Below are positions 15,851-26,277 of a stretch of DNA of 64,000 nt, piece after piece. Position 1 is the stretch's first letter. The number at the start of each line of letters is the position of its first letter. The position numbers were made by a program, and so were the translations under genes. Origin of the DNA: Gammaproteobacteria bacterium. GTDB taxonomy: Bacteria; Pseudomonadota; Gammaproteobacteria; Pseudomonadales; UBA5518. Where the stretch lies: contig JADIYI010000008.1 in the NCBI GenBank assembly GCA_016705365.1, positions 2,232,001-2,296,000 of the forward strand, written 5' to 3'. The notes beneath the pieces are model-generated. The model was not told where the DNA came from, did no database searches, and worked only from the letters and a program-made list of their open reading frames with translations.

Positions 15851-17289
15851 GAGCTTGGCTCCAGATCTTTCAGAGAGCCGATCATGTAATAGTCGGTTTC
15901 GTTATCTTCAAACTGGGTCTGGCTCAGAATCGTTTCGCAGCCATCCAGGGTGTCGGCAATCGCCACCCGCTTGCCGTCGCTGCCGGTAAAGGAGCCGGTG
16001 GTAAAAAACGGTTGGGTAAGAAAACGCTCGAGCCGGCGCGCCCGCGCTACCGTGGCACGGTCGGCCGCGGAGAGCTCTTCCATGCCCAGCATCGCGATAA
16101 TATCCCGCAGATCTTCGTATTCAGCCAGGGTGCGCCGCACCGCCCGGGCAATATCGTAATGGCGCTGGCCGACCACGGCGGGTGTGAGCATGACCGAGCT
16201 TGAAGCCAGTGGATCGACGGCCGGGTAGAGCCCCTCACTGGCCCGCTTGCGCGACAGCACCACAGACGCCGAAAGGTGGGAGAAAATATGGGCCGCGGCC
16301 GGGTCGGTAAAATCATCGGCGGGCACGTAAACGGCCTGAATCGAGGTAATCGCGCCTTTGCGGGTAGAGGTAATGCGCTCCTGAAGCGAGGCCAGTTCCG
16401 TCGCCAGCGTGGGCTGATAGCCCACCCGCGACGGCATGCGTCCCATCAGGCCGGAGACCTCCGAGCCGGCCTGCACGAAGCGGAAAATATTGTCGATCAG
16501 CAGCAGCACGTCCTGCTGCAGGTCATCACGGAAATACTCCGCCATGGTAAGCGCTGTCCTGCCCACCAGAAAACGCACACCGGGCGCTTCGTTCATCTGA
16601 CCGAACAGCATCACGGTCTTGTCCCGCACGCCGGCGTCGCCCATCTCGCGATAGAGCTCTTCCGCTTCGCGGGAGCGCTCGCCGATACCACAGAACAGGC
16701 TAACCCCCTGATAATGCTGCACCGTGTTGTTGATCAATTCGGTGATCAGCACCGTTTTGCCCACTCCGGCTCCGCCAAACAGACCAGTTTTGCCGCCACG
16801 CTCTATGGGCGACAACAGGTCGATGGCTTTGATACCGGTTTCCAGGATGTCGCTGTGAACCACGCGATCTTCAAGCCTCGGTGGCGCCTGGTGAATGGAG
16901 CGCCGGATAGTAGTGGCAGGGGCGGGCTTGCCGTCAATCGGGTGACCAAACACATTCAGCATGCGCCCCAGTACCGCATTACCCACCGGAACCTGAATGG
17001 GCGCGCCGGTTGTCTGTACCGGCATGCCGAGTCCGAGCCCACGCACCGGGGCCAGGGCCATGCAGCGAACGGCGCCGTTGTCGAGCAGAGATGCGACTTC
17101 CAGGGCCAGGTCGCCGGCATGGACCAGATCCTGGATACGCGGAGATGGTCTCGGGAACAGAACGTCCACCACACCGCCGCGAATGCCGATGATTCGTCCG
17201 ACGCACGCTGCATCGCTGCCTGGCGCAAGACCCGCATTGTTTGTGGTCGGGTTGCTTGCTTGCAGACCGGCAACGACCTGATCCGACAT
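15847..17289 (-). CDS. atpD: N-type F-ATPase beta subunit
   Basis: 480 residues. It has the catalytic P-loop GGAGVGKT, the catalytic Glu in GERSREAEEL, Walker B LLLIDNIFRF and SRVGYQPTL. The DELSEED lever is changed to EELSAAD, with fewer charges. It is the catalytic subunit and first gene of the operon. ATG 17289 has GGAAGG at good spacing; ATG 17310, 21 bases upstream, has no ribosome site. The gene diverges from the phosphoketolase. Confidence 0.96.
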   Translation of the reverse strand: MSDQVVAGLQASNPTTNNAGLAPGSDAACVGRIIGIRGGVVDVLFPRPSPRIQDLVHAGDLALEVASLLDNGAVRCMALAPVRGLGLGMPVQTTGAPIQVPVGNAVLGRMLNVFGHPIDGKPAPATTIRRSIHQAPPRLEDRVVHSDILETGIKAIDLLSPIERGGKTGLFGGAGVGKTVLITELINNTVQHYQGVSLFCGIGERSREAEELYREMGDAGVRDKTVMLFGQMNEAPGVRFLVGRTALTMAEYFRDDLQQDVLLLIDNIFRFVQAGSEVSGLMGRMPSRVGYQPTLATELASLQERITSTRKGAITSIQAVYVPADDFTDPAAAHIFSHLSASVVLSRKRASEGLYPAVDPLASSSVMLTPAVVGQRHYDIARAVRRTLAEYEDLRDIIAMLGMEELSAADRATVARARRLERFLTQPFFTTGSFTGSDGKRVAIADTLDGCETILSQTQFEDNETDYYMIGSLKDLEPSS

Positions 17290-17330
17290 GTGTCTTGCCT
17301 TCCGAGTCATGTGCCAGCACTGTTGAACCG

Positions 17331-17361
17331 ATCATATCAGTGTCTGCGTGATCGGTGCTAA
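17331..17361 (-). promoter_or_regulatory. Weak candidate promoter for the N-ATPase operon
   Basis: On the minus strand TATGAT (17331-17336) lies about 40 bases before the chosen atpD start and TTAGCA (17356-17361) lies upstream of it. The 19-base spacing is longer than ideal, so the assignment is tentative. The whole divergent region is 17290-17654. Confidence 0.25.
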
Positions 17362-17402
17362 CCCAGCCATTTTCCAATGGAACATGGGCCTGAAGCACGG
17401 AC

Positions 17403-17588
17403 GTGATTCCAAGGGAAGAATCGCTGCCCGATGCCCTGCAATACCTCGAGCCCGGCATCAGCTTCAACTTCCAGCATCTGCATGACATCGCCATGCAACA
17501 CAGCGACAATGACGCCGCGCGCCTCCTGAACAAGGCGCGCGCCGAGTTGTTTCGCGTAATCAACAGCGCCCGGGAACCCGCCGCCTGA
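17403..17588 (+). CDS. Possible 61-residue small protein in the atpD-phosphoketolase gap
   Basis: A frame from GTG 17403 to 17588 encodes a non-repetitive, mostly helical-looking peptide (contains LNKARAELFRVINSA). I do not recognise it. It has no good ribosome site and an in-frame stop lies just upstream, so it could be a chance frame or the end of a lost gene. It lies in the divergent promoter region and would be transcribed with the phosphoketolase. Confidence 0.3.
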   Translation: MIPREESLPDALQYLEPGISFNFQHLHDIAMQHSDNDAARLLNKARAELFRVINSAREPAA

Positions 17589-17654
17589 TCGCGCGCTCAA
17601 TCCGGCTCCTTCAGGCTCATCTCTGGATTGGATAGGACTATCAAGGAGAGCATC

Positions 17655-20084
17655 ATGAGCAGTACCCCCCGTATACAGAACACCGGCTTCGTTTTGAGTG
17701 AAGACGATCTGGGGCGTATTCATGCCTACTGGCGGGCGTGCAACTATCTGGCGGCCGGCATGATCTACCTGCAGGACAATCCTCTGCTGCGCCGGCCACT
17801 CGAGGTCGATCACATAAAACAGCGACTGCTCGGCCACTGGGGCGCCAGCCCGGGTCTGAGCTTCACCTACGTACACATGAACCGGCTTATCAACAAGTAT
17901 GAGCTGAATGCAATCTTTCTTGCCGGTCCGGGGCATGGCGCACCGGGGGTGCTGGCGCCGGTTTATCTCGAGGGCTCCTATTCCGAAATTTATCCGGGCA
18001 AGGGCGAGAACGAGGAGGGGATGCAGTCGTTCTTCAAGGAGTTTTCATTTCCCGGCGGCATCGGCAGCCATTGCACGCCGGAAACACCGGGTTCGATCAA
18101 TGAGGGCGGAGAGCTGGGTTACAGTCTGTCGCACGCCTTTGGCGCTGCATTCGATAACCCCGACCTGCTGGTGAGTGTCGTGGTCGGTGACGGCGAGGCC
18201 GAGACAGGGCCGCTGGCCGCAGCCTGGCACTCAAACAAGTTTCTCAATCCCAAGCGTGATGGCGCCGTGTTGCCGGTCCTGCATCTGAACGGCTACAAAA
18301 TCAACAATCCTGCCGTGCTGGCGCGAATTTCCCATGACGAGTTGCACAAGCTGTTCGAAGGCTATGGCTGGACGCCGTACTTTGTCGAGGGCGATGATCC
18401 GCTCGTCATGCACCAGTTGATGGCGAGCACCCTTGAACGCTGCGTGCTGGAGATCCGGCGTGTCCAGGAAGAGGCACGCCGCAGTGGCACGGCGACCCGG
18501 CCGCGCTGGCCCATGATCGTGCTGCGCAGCCCGAAAGGCTGGACCGGCCCCAGGGAAGTCGACGGTCGCAAGGTGGAGGGCTTCTGGCGGGCACACCAGG
18601 TGCCACTGAGCGGTGTACGCGGCAACCCGGAGCACCTCAAGCAGCTCGAAGCCTGGCTGCGCAGTTATAAACCCGAAGAATTGTTTGACGACGACGGCAG
18701 ATTGATCGAGGCCTTACGCGCACTTGCGCCGCAGGGTAATCGCAGGATGGGCGCAAACCCGCACGCCAATGGCGGGCTGCTGCGCAAGGCGCTGCGACTG
18801 CCGGATTTCCGCAATTACCGTGTCAAGCTGGATGAGCCCGGACAGCTGGAGGTCGAGAACACGCGGCCGCTGGGGGAATTTCTGCGCGATATCATGCAGC
18901 GGAATATGCACAACTTCCGCGTTTTCGGTCCGGACGAGACGACGTCGAACAAACTGAATGCAGTGTATGAGGTCAGCCGGAAGATGTGGTTGGCCGACTA
19001 CCTGCCGGAGGATGCCGACGGTGGGGAACTGGCGGTGGACGGCCGGGTGATGGAACTGCTGTCGGAGCATACCCTGGAAGGCTGGCTGGAGGGCTATCTG
19101 CTCACCGGGCGGCATGGTTTCTTCTCGACCTACGAAGCATTTGTCCACATTATCGATTCAATGTTCAACCAGCATGCCAAATGGCTCGATATCGCCGACG
19201 ATATCCCGTGGCGTGCTCCGGTCGCGTCCCTCAATCTGTTGATCACGTCGACGGTCTGGCGGCAGGATCACAACGGGTTCACACACCAGGATCCGGGCTT
19301 CCTCGATCTGGTCGTCAACAAGAGCCCGTCCGTGACGCGCATCTACTTGCCGCCGGACGTCAACACGCTGTTGTCGGTTGCCAACCACTGTCTGCGCAGC
19401 ACCAACGATGTGAACGTCATCGTCTGCGACAAACAGATGCACCTGCAGTATCTGGATATGGACTCCGCCATCCAGCACTGCACCAGCGGCGTGGGGATCT
19501 GGAGCTGGGCGAGCAACGATCAGGGCGGCGAACCCGATGTGGTCATGGTCGGTTGCGGCGATATCGCAACGCAGGAGGCACTGGCTGCAGTGGCATTGCT
19601 GCGAGAATATTTTCCGGCGTTGAAAATTCGATTCATCAACGTGGTTGATCTGTACACCATGACTTCGGACTCGGAGCATCCTCACGGTCTTTCCTACCGT
19701 GACTTCGACAGTCTGTTTACCCGGGACCGGCCCATCATCTTCAACTTTCACGGCTATCCATGGCTGATTCACCGGCTTGCCTACCGGCGTGCGAATCACG
19801 AGAACCTGCATGTACGTGGTTACAAGGAGAAGGGCAGTATAAACACGCCGCTGGATCTGGCGATCCAGAACGAGGCCGATCGTTTCAGCTTGGCGATCGA
19901 TGTCATCAACCGGGTTCCGGGGTTGCTGGTTGCCGGCGCCCACGTCAAACAGCGGCTGCGTAATTTGCAGAGCGAATGTGTCAACTACGCGCACGAGTAC
20001 GGTGTGGACAAACCCGAGATTCGCGACTGGCGCTGGCCAGTATTCCTGTCGGAGGGTACCGGACCGGACCAAACCACCGGCTGA
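17655..20084 (+). CDS. xfp: Xylulose-5-phosphate/fructose-6-phosphate phosphoketolase
   Basis: 809 residues, the usual phosphoketolase length. It has GPGHGAPG near residue 97, the thiamine-diphosphate motif GDGEAETGPLA, SLSHAFGAAFDNP, RWPMIVLRSPKGWTGP and the C-terminal HGYPWLIHRL region. It cleaves xylulose 5-phosphate (and possibly fructose 6-phosphate) with phosphate to acetyl phosphate plus an aldose phosphate, with no redox step. AAGGAGAG lies 4 bases before ATG 17655. It diverges from the N-ATPase operon; no acetate kinase is nearby, so the acetyl phosphate is used by enzymes encoded elsewhere. Confidence 0.96.
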   Translation: MSSTPRIQNTGFVLSEDDLGRIHAYWRACNYLAAGMIYLQDNPLLRRPLEVDHIKQRLLGHWGASPGLSFTYVHMNRLINKYELNAIFLAGPGHGAPGVLAPVYLEGSYSEIYPGKGENEEGMQSFFKEFSFPGGIGSHCTPETPGSINEGGELGYSLSHAFGAAFDNPDLLVSVVVGDGEAETGPLAAAWHSNKFLNPKRDGAVLPVLHLNGYKINNPAVLARISHDELHKLFEGYGWTPYFVEGDDPLVMHQLMASTLERCVLEIRRVQEEARRSGTATRPRWPMIVLRSPKGWTGPREVDGRKVEGFWRAHQVPLSGVRGNPEHLKQLEAWLRSYKPEELFDDDGRLIEALRALAPQGNRRMGANPHANGGLLRKALRLPDFRNYRVKLDEPGQLEVENTRPLGEFLRDIMQRNMHNFRVFGPDETTSNKLNAVYEVSRKMWLADYLPEDADGGELAVDGRVMELLSEHTLEGWLEGYLLTGRHGFFSTYEAFVHIIDSMFNQHAKWLDIADDIPWRAPVASLNLLITSTVWRQDHNGFTHQDPGFLDLVVNKSPSVTRIYLPPDVNTLLSVANHCLRSTNDVNVIVCDKQMHLQYLDMDSAIQHCTSGVGIWSWASNDQGGEPDVVMVGCGDIATQEALAAVALLREYFPALKIRFINVVDLYTMTSDSEHPHGLSYRDFDSLFTRDRPIIFNFHGYPWLIHRLAYRRANHENLHVRGYKEKGSINTPLDLAIQNEADRFSLAIDVINRVPGLLVAGAHVKQRLRNLQSECVNYAHEYGVDKPEIRDWRWPVFLSEGTGPDQTTG

Positions 20085-20384
20085 AGCCGCGCCGATGGCA
20101 GTACCGGGAACAGCAGTGCCGGTGGATCCGCTCAGCTTGACACGCGGGCCGTTTGGAACGACTGATGGTGATCAACAGCGAAACCGCGAGCGGCGCGAAC
20201 GCAAGGGCGCTCGCGCATCGGCTCGAGGTATGCCGTAACGGCCCCGGGCGCAAGCACGCATGAGGCTGCGGACGCTACCCGCCTGAGTCCATCCGCAAGC
20301 ATCGACGTGACGCGAGGCGTCAACGGCGGTGATAATTGCCTGCGGTCCGATGATCGGCATCGGTACCAGAGATGAGGGGTGAAC
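20085..20384. other. Intergenic region after the phosphoketolase gene
   Basis: I find no convincing gene in these 300 bases. CGCGAGCG (20185-20192) and CGCTCGCG (20208-20215) can form an 8-bp stem with a 15-base loop but no T-run follows, so terminator function is doubtful. The promoter of the hydrolase at 20385 should be here; I could not place it. Confidence 0.4.
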
Positions 20385-21293
20385 ATGCGAAGCGATATTT
20401 CCTTTCCCGGTCATGGTGGTGTCACGCTGCGCGGCTGGCTCTACACGCCGGCAGGGTCGAGCAACGGCCCCGCGCTGATCATGGCGCACGGATTCTCGGC
20501 GACGATCGACATGGGGCTCGATGCCTTCGCGCGGGTCTTCTGTGACGCCGGAATCACGGTGCTGGCCTACGATCAGCGCAATTTCGGCGTGAGCGACGGT
20601 GAACCACGCCAGGAAATCAATATCTGGGCGCAGGCGCGTGATTACTTTCGTGCGATCGACTGGCTGTCGGCGCGCCCCGAGGTCGATGCGCAGCGGGTAG
20701 GAATCTGGGGATCGAGCTTCAGCGGTGGCGAGGTGATGGTGGTCGCGGCGTGTGACAGGCGCGTCGCCGCGGTCATCGCGAATGTTCCGTTCGCGAGCCT
20801 GCCGGACACGGAAGACCGTCTTGCCACTCCGGGTGTATTCGAAACGATTCGCGCGGCGTTGCTCGATGAAAGCGGCGGTGGTCCGGCCGATGCCGGCGGC
20901 GATCCGATCGGGCCGCTGGCCGTGGTGGCGCAGGAAGGGCTCGATCTGCCGGTGTTCCTGTCGTTCCCGGAAGCGACGCAATGGTTTCTCGAGCACGGTG
21001 CACGCGCCAGCAGGACCTGGCAGAATCGCGTGACGCTGCGCAATCTCCCGAGCGGCCCGCCACCGTTCGACCCGGGTGTTTGTGCGAGTCATATCGCGCC
21101 GGTGCCGTTGCTGATGGTGGTGGCGAGCGAGGACCAGTTGGCACCGACCGATGGCGCGCTGCTGAGCTTCGAACGCGCCGGCGAACCCAAGCGCCTGGAA
21201 CTGATCGAGGGCGATCATTTCGTCCCCTACGATGGGTTGGGTTTTGTCCGGTCTTCGACCGCGATGCGCGATTTCCTGGTCGAATACCTGTGA
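20385..21293 (+). CDS. Alpha/beta hydrolase
   Basis: 302 residues with an alpha/beta-hydrolase fold. The nucleophile elbow is GIWGSSFSGGEV, the acid is likely in VASEDQLAPTD and the His in EGDHFVPYDG, all in expected order. An oxyanion-type HGFSATID segment lies near residue 35. It belongs to the cytoplasmic esterase/dienelactone-hydrolase-like group rather than secreted lipases; there is no signal peptide. GAGGGG precedes ATG 20385; a GTG six bases upstream is possible. It may act with the acyl-CoA synthetase downstream. Substrate unknown. Confidence 0.88.
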   Translation: MRSDISFPGHGGVTLRGWLYTPAGSSNGPALIMAHGFSATIDMGLDAFARVFCDAGITVLAYDQRNFGVSDGEPRQEINIWAQARDYFRAIDWLSARPEVDAQRVGIWGSSFSGGEVMVVAACDRRVAAVIANVPFASLPDTEDRLATPGVFETIRAALLDESGGGPADAGGDPIGPLAVVAQEGLDLPVFLSFPEATQWFLEHGARASRTWQNRVTLRNLPSGPPPFDPGVCASHIAPVPLLMVVASEDQLAPTDGALLSFERAGEPKRLELIEGDHFVPYDGLGFVRSSTAMRDFLVEYL

Positions 21294-21469
21294 GGCGTGA
21301 TGGCGGCGGCGTGCCGCGTGAAGCCGTGGCAGACGGCTTTGTTCGGCGCGGACACCAGCGCCGCCCGCTCCCGTGCCGGAGCATGCCCGGTTATCTGGAG
21401 GAAGCGCCGCGATGGCTGCAAACGGTCGGGCCTTGCCCGCGCGCTCGAATGAGAATGGAGGTTTGAGCA

Positions 21470-23164
21470 ATGACTATCACGACGCAGGATGTGCACCGCA
21501 AGGCTGCCGAGCTGACCGCGGAGGGCGCGCCGTTCGCGCTGCGCGAATTCAGCGTCGATGGGGATCGCTTCAGGGGATTCGCCAATGCACCCGCGAACCT
21601 TGTGCAGTTGCTGCAGGCGGGGCGGGCGCACGGTGAGGCGACGTTCCTGGTTTACGCCGGACGACGCCTGAGCTACCGCGAGTTCTTCGCGCAGGCCGAC
21701 GCGCTCGCCTGCGAGCTAGGCAGCCGTTACGGGATCGGGCGTGGCGATCGCATTGCGATCGCCATGCGCAATTCGCCCGAGTGGATGATCGCCTTTGTTG
21801 CCGGCGCATTGTGCGGCGCGATCCTGGTGCCGCTCAACAGCTGGGGAAAGAGCCAGGAACTCCTGCACGGGCTGCACGACAGCGGCGCGCGCGTGCTGGT
21901 CTGCGACAGTGCGCGCCATGCGCTGCTCGATGGCGCCGCGCCCTGCGATCTGATCCTGGCCAGCGGCCCCGCCGAGGTTGCGCTGGCGGGTGTCACGACT
22001 CTCTCCTCACTGGTGGAGCAAGGCGCAGCAAGCGTCTTCGAGGCGGCCGCCGTGGACCCCCAGGATATCGCGATGATCCTCTATACCTCCGGCAGCACCG
22101 GCTTTCCCAAGGGCACGGCGCATCGCCACGTCGGTGCAGCCCAGGCGCTGATGAACATGTTCTATCTCGGTTTCCTCACGGTGTCGGTCGAGGGGCCACG
22201 CGAATTGCGCGCCGGGGCCGAGCGCGAGGCCGCGCTGCTCACGGTGCCGCTGTTCCATGCCACCGGCCTGGTGGCGGGCCTGCTGATGCCGCTGCAACTC
22301 GGGCACAAGGTGGTGATGATGCCGCGCTGGGATGCCGTCGAGGCCCTGCGCCTGATCCAGGACGAGAAAGTCACCGGGCTGACCAGCGTGCCGACCATCG
22401 TGCAATCCCTGCTGGCGCATCCGCGGTTCGGGGAATTCGATACCCGTTCGCTGTTTCGGGTATCGCTGGCCGGCGCTGCGACACCCACCGGGCTGCCCGA
22501 ACTCATCGAAACGCGGATCCAGGGCCCCAGTCGCTCCACCGGCTGGGGCATGACGGAAACGCTCTCGGTTGGCGCGACCATGAGCGGCGGCATCTACGAT
22601 CTCGATCCCGGTTCGGCGGGGTTGTGCTCGCCGCTGGTCGAGATGCGCTTCGTGGATTCCGCAGGGCAGGTGTTGCCCGAAGGCGAGACCGGTGAATTGC
22701 AGGTGCGTGGAATCACGGTCTGTGCCGGCTACTGGAACCATCCGCAAGCCAGCGCCGCGATTCGCGACGGCGAATGGATGCGCACCGGTGACCTCGCGCG
22801 CATCGATGAAGCGGGCTTCCTGCACATCGTCGGTCGCATCAAGGAGATCGTGATTCGCGGCGGGGAGAACATCTATCCGGGCGAGATCGAGCAGGCTGCC
22901 TACGAACTCGAGGAGGTGCGGGAGGTCGTGGTGTTCGGCGTTCCCGACACCCACATGGGCGAGGAACTGGCAATGGTGGCATACGTGCCGGCCGGGACCG
23001 CGCTGACACCTGAACGGCTGCGGGGCTATCTCGAGGACCGCCTGGCGCATTACAAGGTTCCGCGCCATATCGAGCTGGTAGCGGAGCCGCTGCCGCAGAA
23101 TGCCAGCGGCAAGCTGTTCAAGCGCCAGTTGCGCGATGAGTTCATTGCCGCGATGTCGCGCTGA
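21470..23164 (+). CDS. Class I adenylate-forming acyl-CoA synthetase
   Basis: 564 residues. It has the AMP-binding P-loop YTSGSTGFPKG, GWGMTE, the hinge motif TGDLARIDEAGFLHIVGR and the C-terminal catalytic Lys in NASGKLFKRQL. It activates a carboxylic acid to acyl-AMP and then acyl-CoA; the chain type cannot be read from sequence, though the overall pattern fits medium/long-chain or aryl acids. GGAGGT lies ahead of the ATG. It is preceded by the hydrolase, and the two could release and then activate an acid. Confidence 0.93.
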   Translation: MTITTQDVHRKAAELTAEGAPFALREFSVDGDRFRGFANAPANLVQLLQAGRAHGEATFLVYAGRRLSYREFFAQADALACELGSRYGIGRGDRIAIAMRNSPEWMIAFVAGALCGAILVPLNSWGKSQELLHGLHDSGARVLVCDSARHALLDGAAPCDLILASGPAEVALAGVTTLSSLVEQGAASVFEAAAVDPQDIAMILYTSGSTGFPKGTAHRHVGAAQALMNMFYLGFLTVSVEGPRELRAGAEREAALLTVPLFHATGLVAGLLMPLQLGHKVVMMPRWDAVEALRLIQDEKVTGLTSVPTIVQSLLAHPRFGEFDTRSLFRVSLAGAATPTGLPELIETRIQGPSRSTGWGMTETLSVGATMSGGIYDLDPGSAGLCSPLVEMRFVDSAGQVLPEGETGELQVRGITVCAGYWNHPQASAAIRDGEWMRTGDLARIDEAGFLHIVGRIKEIVIRGGENIYPGEIEQAAYELEEVREVVVFGVPDTHMGEELAMVAYVPAGTALTPERLRGYLEDRLAHYKVPRHIELVAEPLPQNASGKLFKRQLRDEFIAAMSR

Positions 23165-23175
23165 AGGATCGCGAT

Positions 23176-24483
23176 CTAGCCCGCCTCGTTGTGGTCAACG
23201 ATCACCCGGTCGCGTCCGGTGCGCTTGGCTTCGTAGAGCGCCTTGTCGGCGCGCAACAGCAGGCTGTTTTCCGCATCGGGATCGTCGTCGAGTTCGGCGA
23301 TTCCGCCGCTGATGGTGGTGACGTGGGCGACGCCATCGAGCGGCAGCGGTTCACGGATCGCGTTGTTCAGACGCCCGAACACCCGGGTGCCGACCTCGCT
23401 GTCGACTCCCGGCATCAGCAACGCGAATTCCTCCCCGCCGATACGGCAACAGGTATCGCTGCTGCGCAGGACCGCCGTCAGGCGCTTGCCGATACTGCGC
23501 AGAACCTCGTCGCCGCCCCCGTGACCGAAGGTGTCGTTGATTCGCTTGAAATTGTCGATATCGAAGGTCAGCAGCGTCAGCTGCTGGCGGTTGCGTCGCG
23601 CGAGTGCGACCTGGGTTGCGAGGCTGCGGTTGAAATAGGCGCGGTTGTACAAGCCGGTGAGCGTGTCGGTGATGCTTTCCTGTTCGAGGCGCACCATGGC
23701 GGCGCGCAGGCGCGCGTGCAACAGCATCGTGAGCAGGGCGATCGCGATGGCGATGAGCAGGCTGGCAAAGGCGGCAACCAGGATCAGGATCTTGAACCGG
23801 CGCTGCTCGGCCAGAAAGGTGCCAACCTCGAGATCGGCGCCGAGCATCGCCACCACCCGGCCCTGGCTGTCGTGTATCGGTGCTTCGGCGGTACGCAGCA
23901 TCAGCGTTCCATAGCCGTAGGCGCGTGCGTTCAGATGCGCCGCGCCGCTCATGATGTGCGGCAGCATCCCGGGTTCCGCTTCCAGGGAGTAGTCGGTCAC
24001 CGGGTCCATGATCGAGGAAATCAGCGCGGGATCGCGGGTATAGCGCGAACGCGGCGACTGGGCGGTGTCCAGCACGTAGCGCAGTTTGCCGTCGACCACG
24101 CGCATGGTGTACAGCCAGTAGATGTCATCGACCTGGTTGTGGAAATTCACCAGCGGGTCGATCAGGCGGAGATATTCTTTCGATCCGGTTTGTTCCGCGG
24201 CAACCAGGCGCTCGTGAGCATCGCCATCAACGATGGCCGCGGCGGCAACCGTGAGTCGTTTCAGGCGGTCTTCGGCGATCTCGGTATGCTGCAGAATGCC
24301 GAAGTGATAGATCATCCCGAGCAGCAGCCACATCAGGGAAAGGAACAGCAAGCCGAGCGACACTCCGCCGACCAGTGGCGGAGTCCTGCGGATCCAGCCC
24401 TCGGTCAGATCGTTTGTGCCCGACAGCTTGCCGTGCTGCAGCAATGCGCCTCCTGTCATCCCTGCCTTCATTCGGAATTGCAT
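23176..24483 (-). CDS. Membrane-bound diguanylate cyclase (GGDEF)
   Basis: About 435 residues: a membrane helix (about 37-60), an extracytoplasmic sensing domain (about 60-240; single-Cache-like, with a YGTLMLRTAEAPI segment), a second helix (about 240-265) and a C-terminal GGDEF domain. The active-site motif is intact as GGEEF, and RSSD five residues before it matches the RxxD inhibitory site, so c-di-GMP synthesis with product feedback is expected. The start is uncertain: ATGs at 24483, 24471 and 24459 are all in frame, none with a strong ribosome site. It converges with the synthetase (11-base gap). Confidence 0.92.
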   Translation of the reverse strand: MQFRMKAGMTGGALLQHGKLSGTNDLTEGWIRRTPPLVGGVSLGLLFLSLMWLLLGMIYHFGILQHTEIAEDRLKRLTVAAAAIVDGDAHERLVAAEQTGSKEYLRLIDPLVNFHNQVDDIYWLYTMRVVDGKLRYVLDTAQSPRSRYTRDPALISSIMDPVTDYSLEAEPGMLPHIMSGAAHLNARAYGYGTLMLRTAEAPIHDSQGRVVAMLGADLEVGTFLAEQRRFKILILVAAFASLLIAIAIALLTMLLHARLRAAMVRLEQESITDTLTGLYNRAYFNRSLATQVALARRNRQQLTLLTFDIDNFKRINDTFGHGGGDEVLRSIGKRLTAVLRSSDTCCRIGGEEFALLMPGVDSEVGTRVFGRLNNAIREPLPLDGVAHVTTISGGIAELDDDPDAENSLLLRADKALYEAKRTGRDRVIVDHNEAG

Positions 24484-24537
24484 AGTAGACCGTCGTGCGG
24501 TGGCCCGCACGTTTTGTGAAGGGTGCAGGGTTGCGAC

Positions 24538-25839
<1,302 letters not shown>

Positions 25840-25883
25840 CTTGTTGCTCCCCGGTGTATGGATGATCACGACAACTGTTAAAT

Positions 25884-25894
25884 GTAACTCAAGT
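25884..25894 (-). promoter_or_regulatory. Candidate PaaX-type operator upstream of paaK
   Basis: ACTTGAGTTAC on the minus strand lies 45 bases upstream of paaK and is nearly the same as ACTTGAAGTAAC inside the paaZ promoter. Both are in genes expected to answer to PaaX. The match is short and differs by one insertion and one substitution, so this is tentative. Confidence 0.25.
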
Positions 25895-26131
25895 TTGGCT
25901 ACCCGCGCCGGTTCCGCGCCAATCTGTTGAGTGGCGCGGAACCGAGCGCATGGCGATGAATCGGTCGCACAACGGAATTCCGGCAGATTCGATACGCTTC
26001 CACAGCGCGACCAATCCGGCGCCAAGCGCATGAGCGCTGCACCATGGCGCAACTGCTTGCATCGGAAACGCTTTGTCGACGACCAGAGTGAGCAATTGCG
26101 CGAGCACCCAGGCGGTGGACCGGATCTGCAT
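25889..26131 (-). CDS. Putative 80-residue protein upstream of paaK
   Basis: ATG 26131 follows GGGAG at 6-base spacing, and the frame ends 49 bases before paaK. The product (begins MQIRSTAWVLAQLLTLVVDK) has a hydrophobic first half and a polar end and resembles no family I know. It may be real, because the ribosome site is good, or a fragment. The rest of the 438-base gap (25840-26277) holds the paaK promoter and nothing else I can support. Confidence 0.35.
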   Translation of the reverse strand: MQIRSTAWVLAQLLTLVVDKAFPMQAVAPWCSAHALGAGLVALWKRIESAGIPLCDRFIAMRSVPRHSTDWRGTGAGSQT

Positions 26132-26277
26132 CCACAACTCCCGCGGGCCAAAGTGCGCGTGATATCGGCACGTTTGGCTCCCGTCGCTTGCTGGATCGTC
26201 GCGCGGGTCGTGTGGGAAGGATGCGCGGGCCGCTCCGGTAACCAGGCGGCCCGCGTGTCTTGAGTTGATCCGGTGGC

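Noticed and set aside
17290..17310. Upstream ATG (17310) for atpD
   Set aside because: It has no ribosome site, while ATG 17289 has GGAAGG at proper spacing and gives a normal-length beta subunit.
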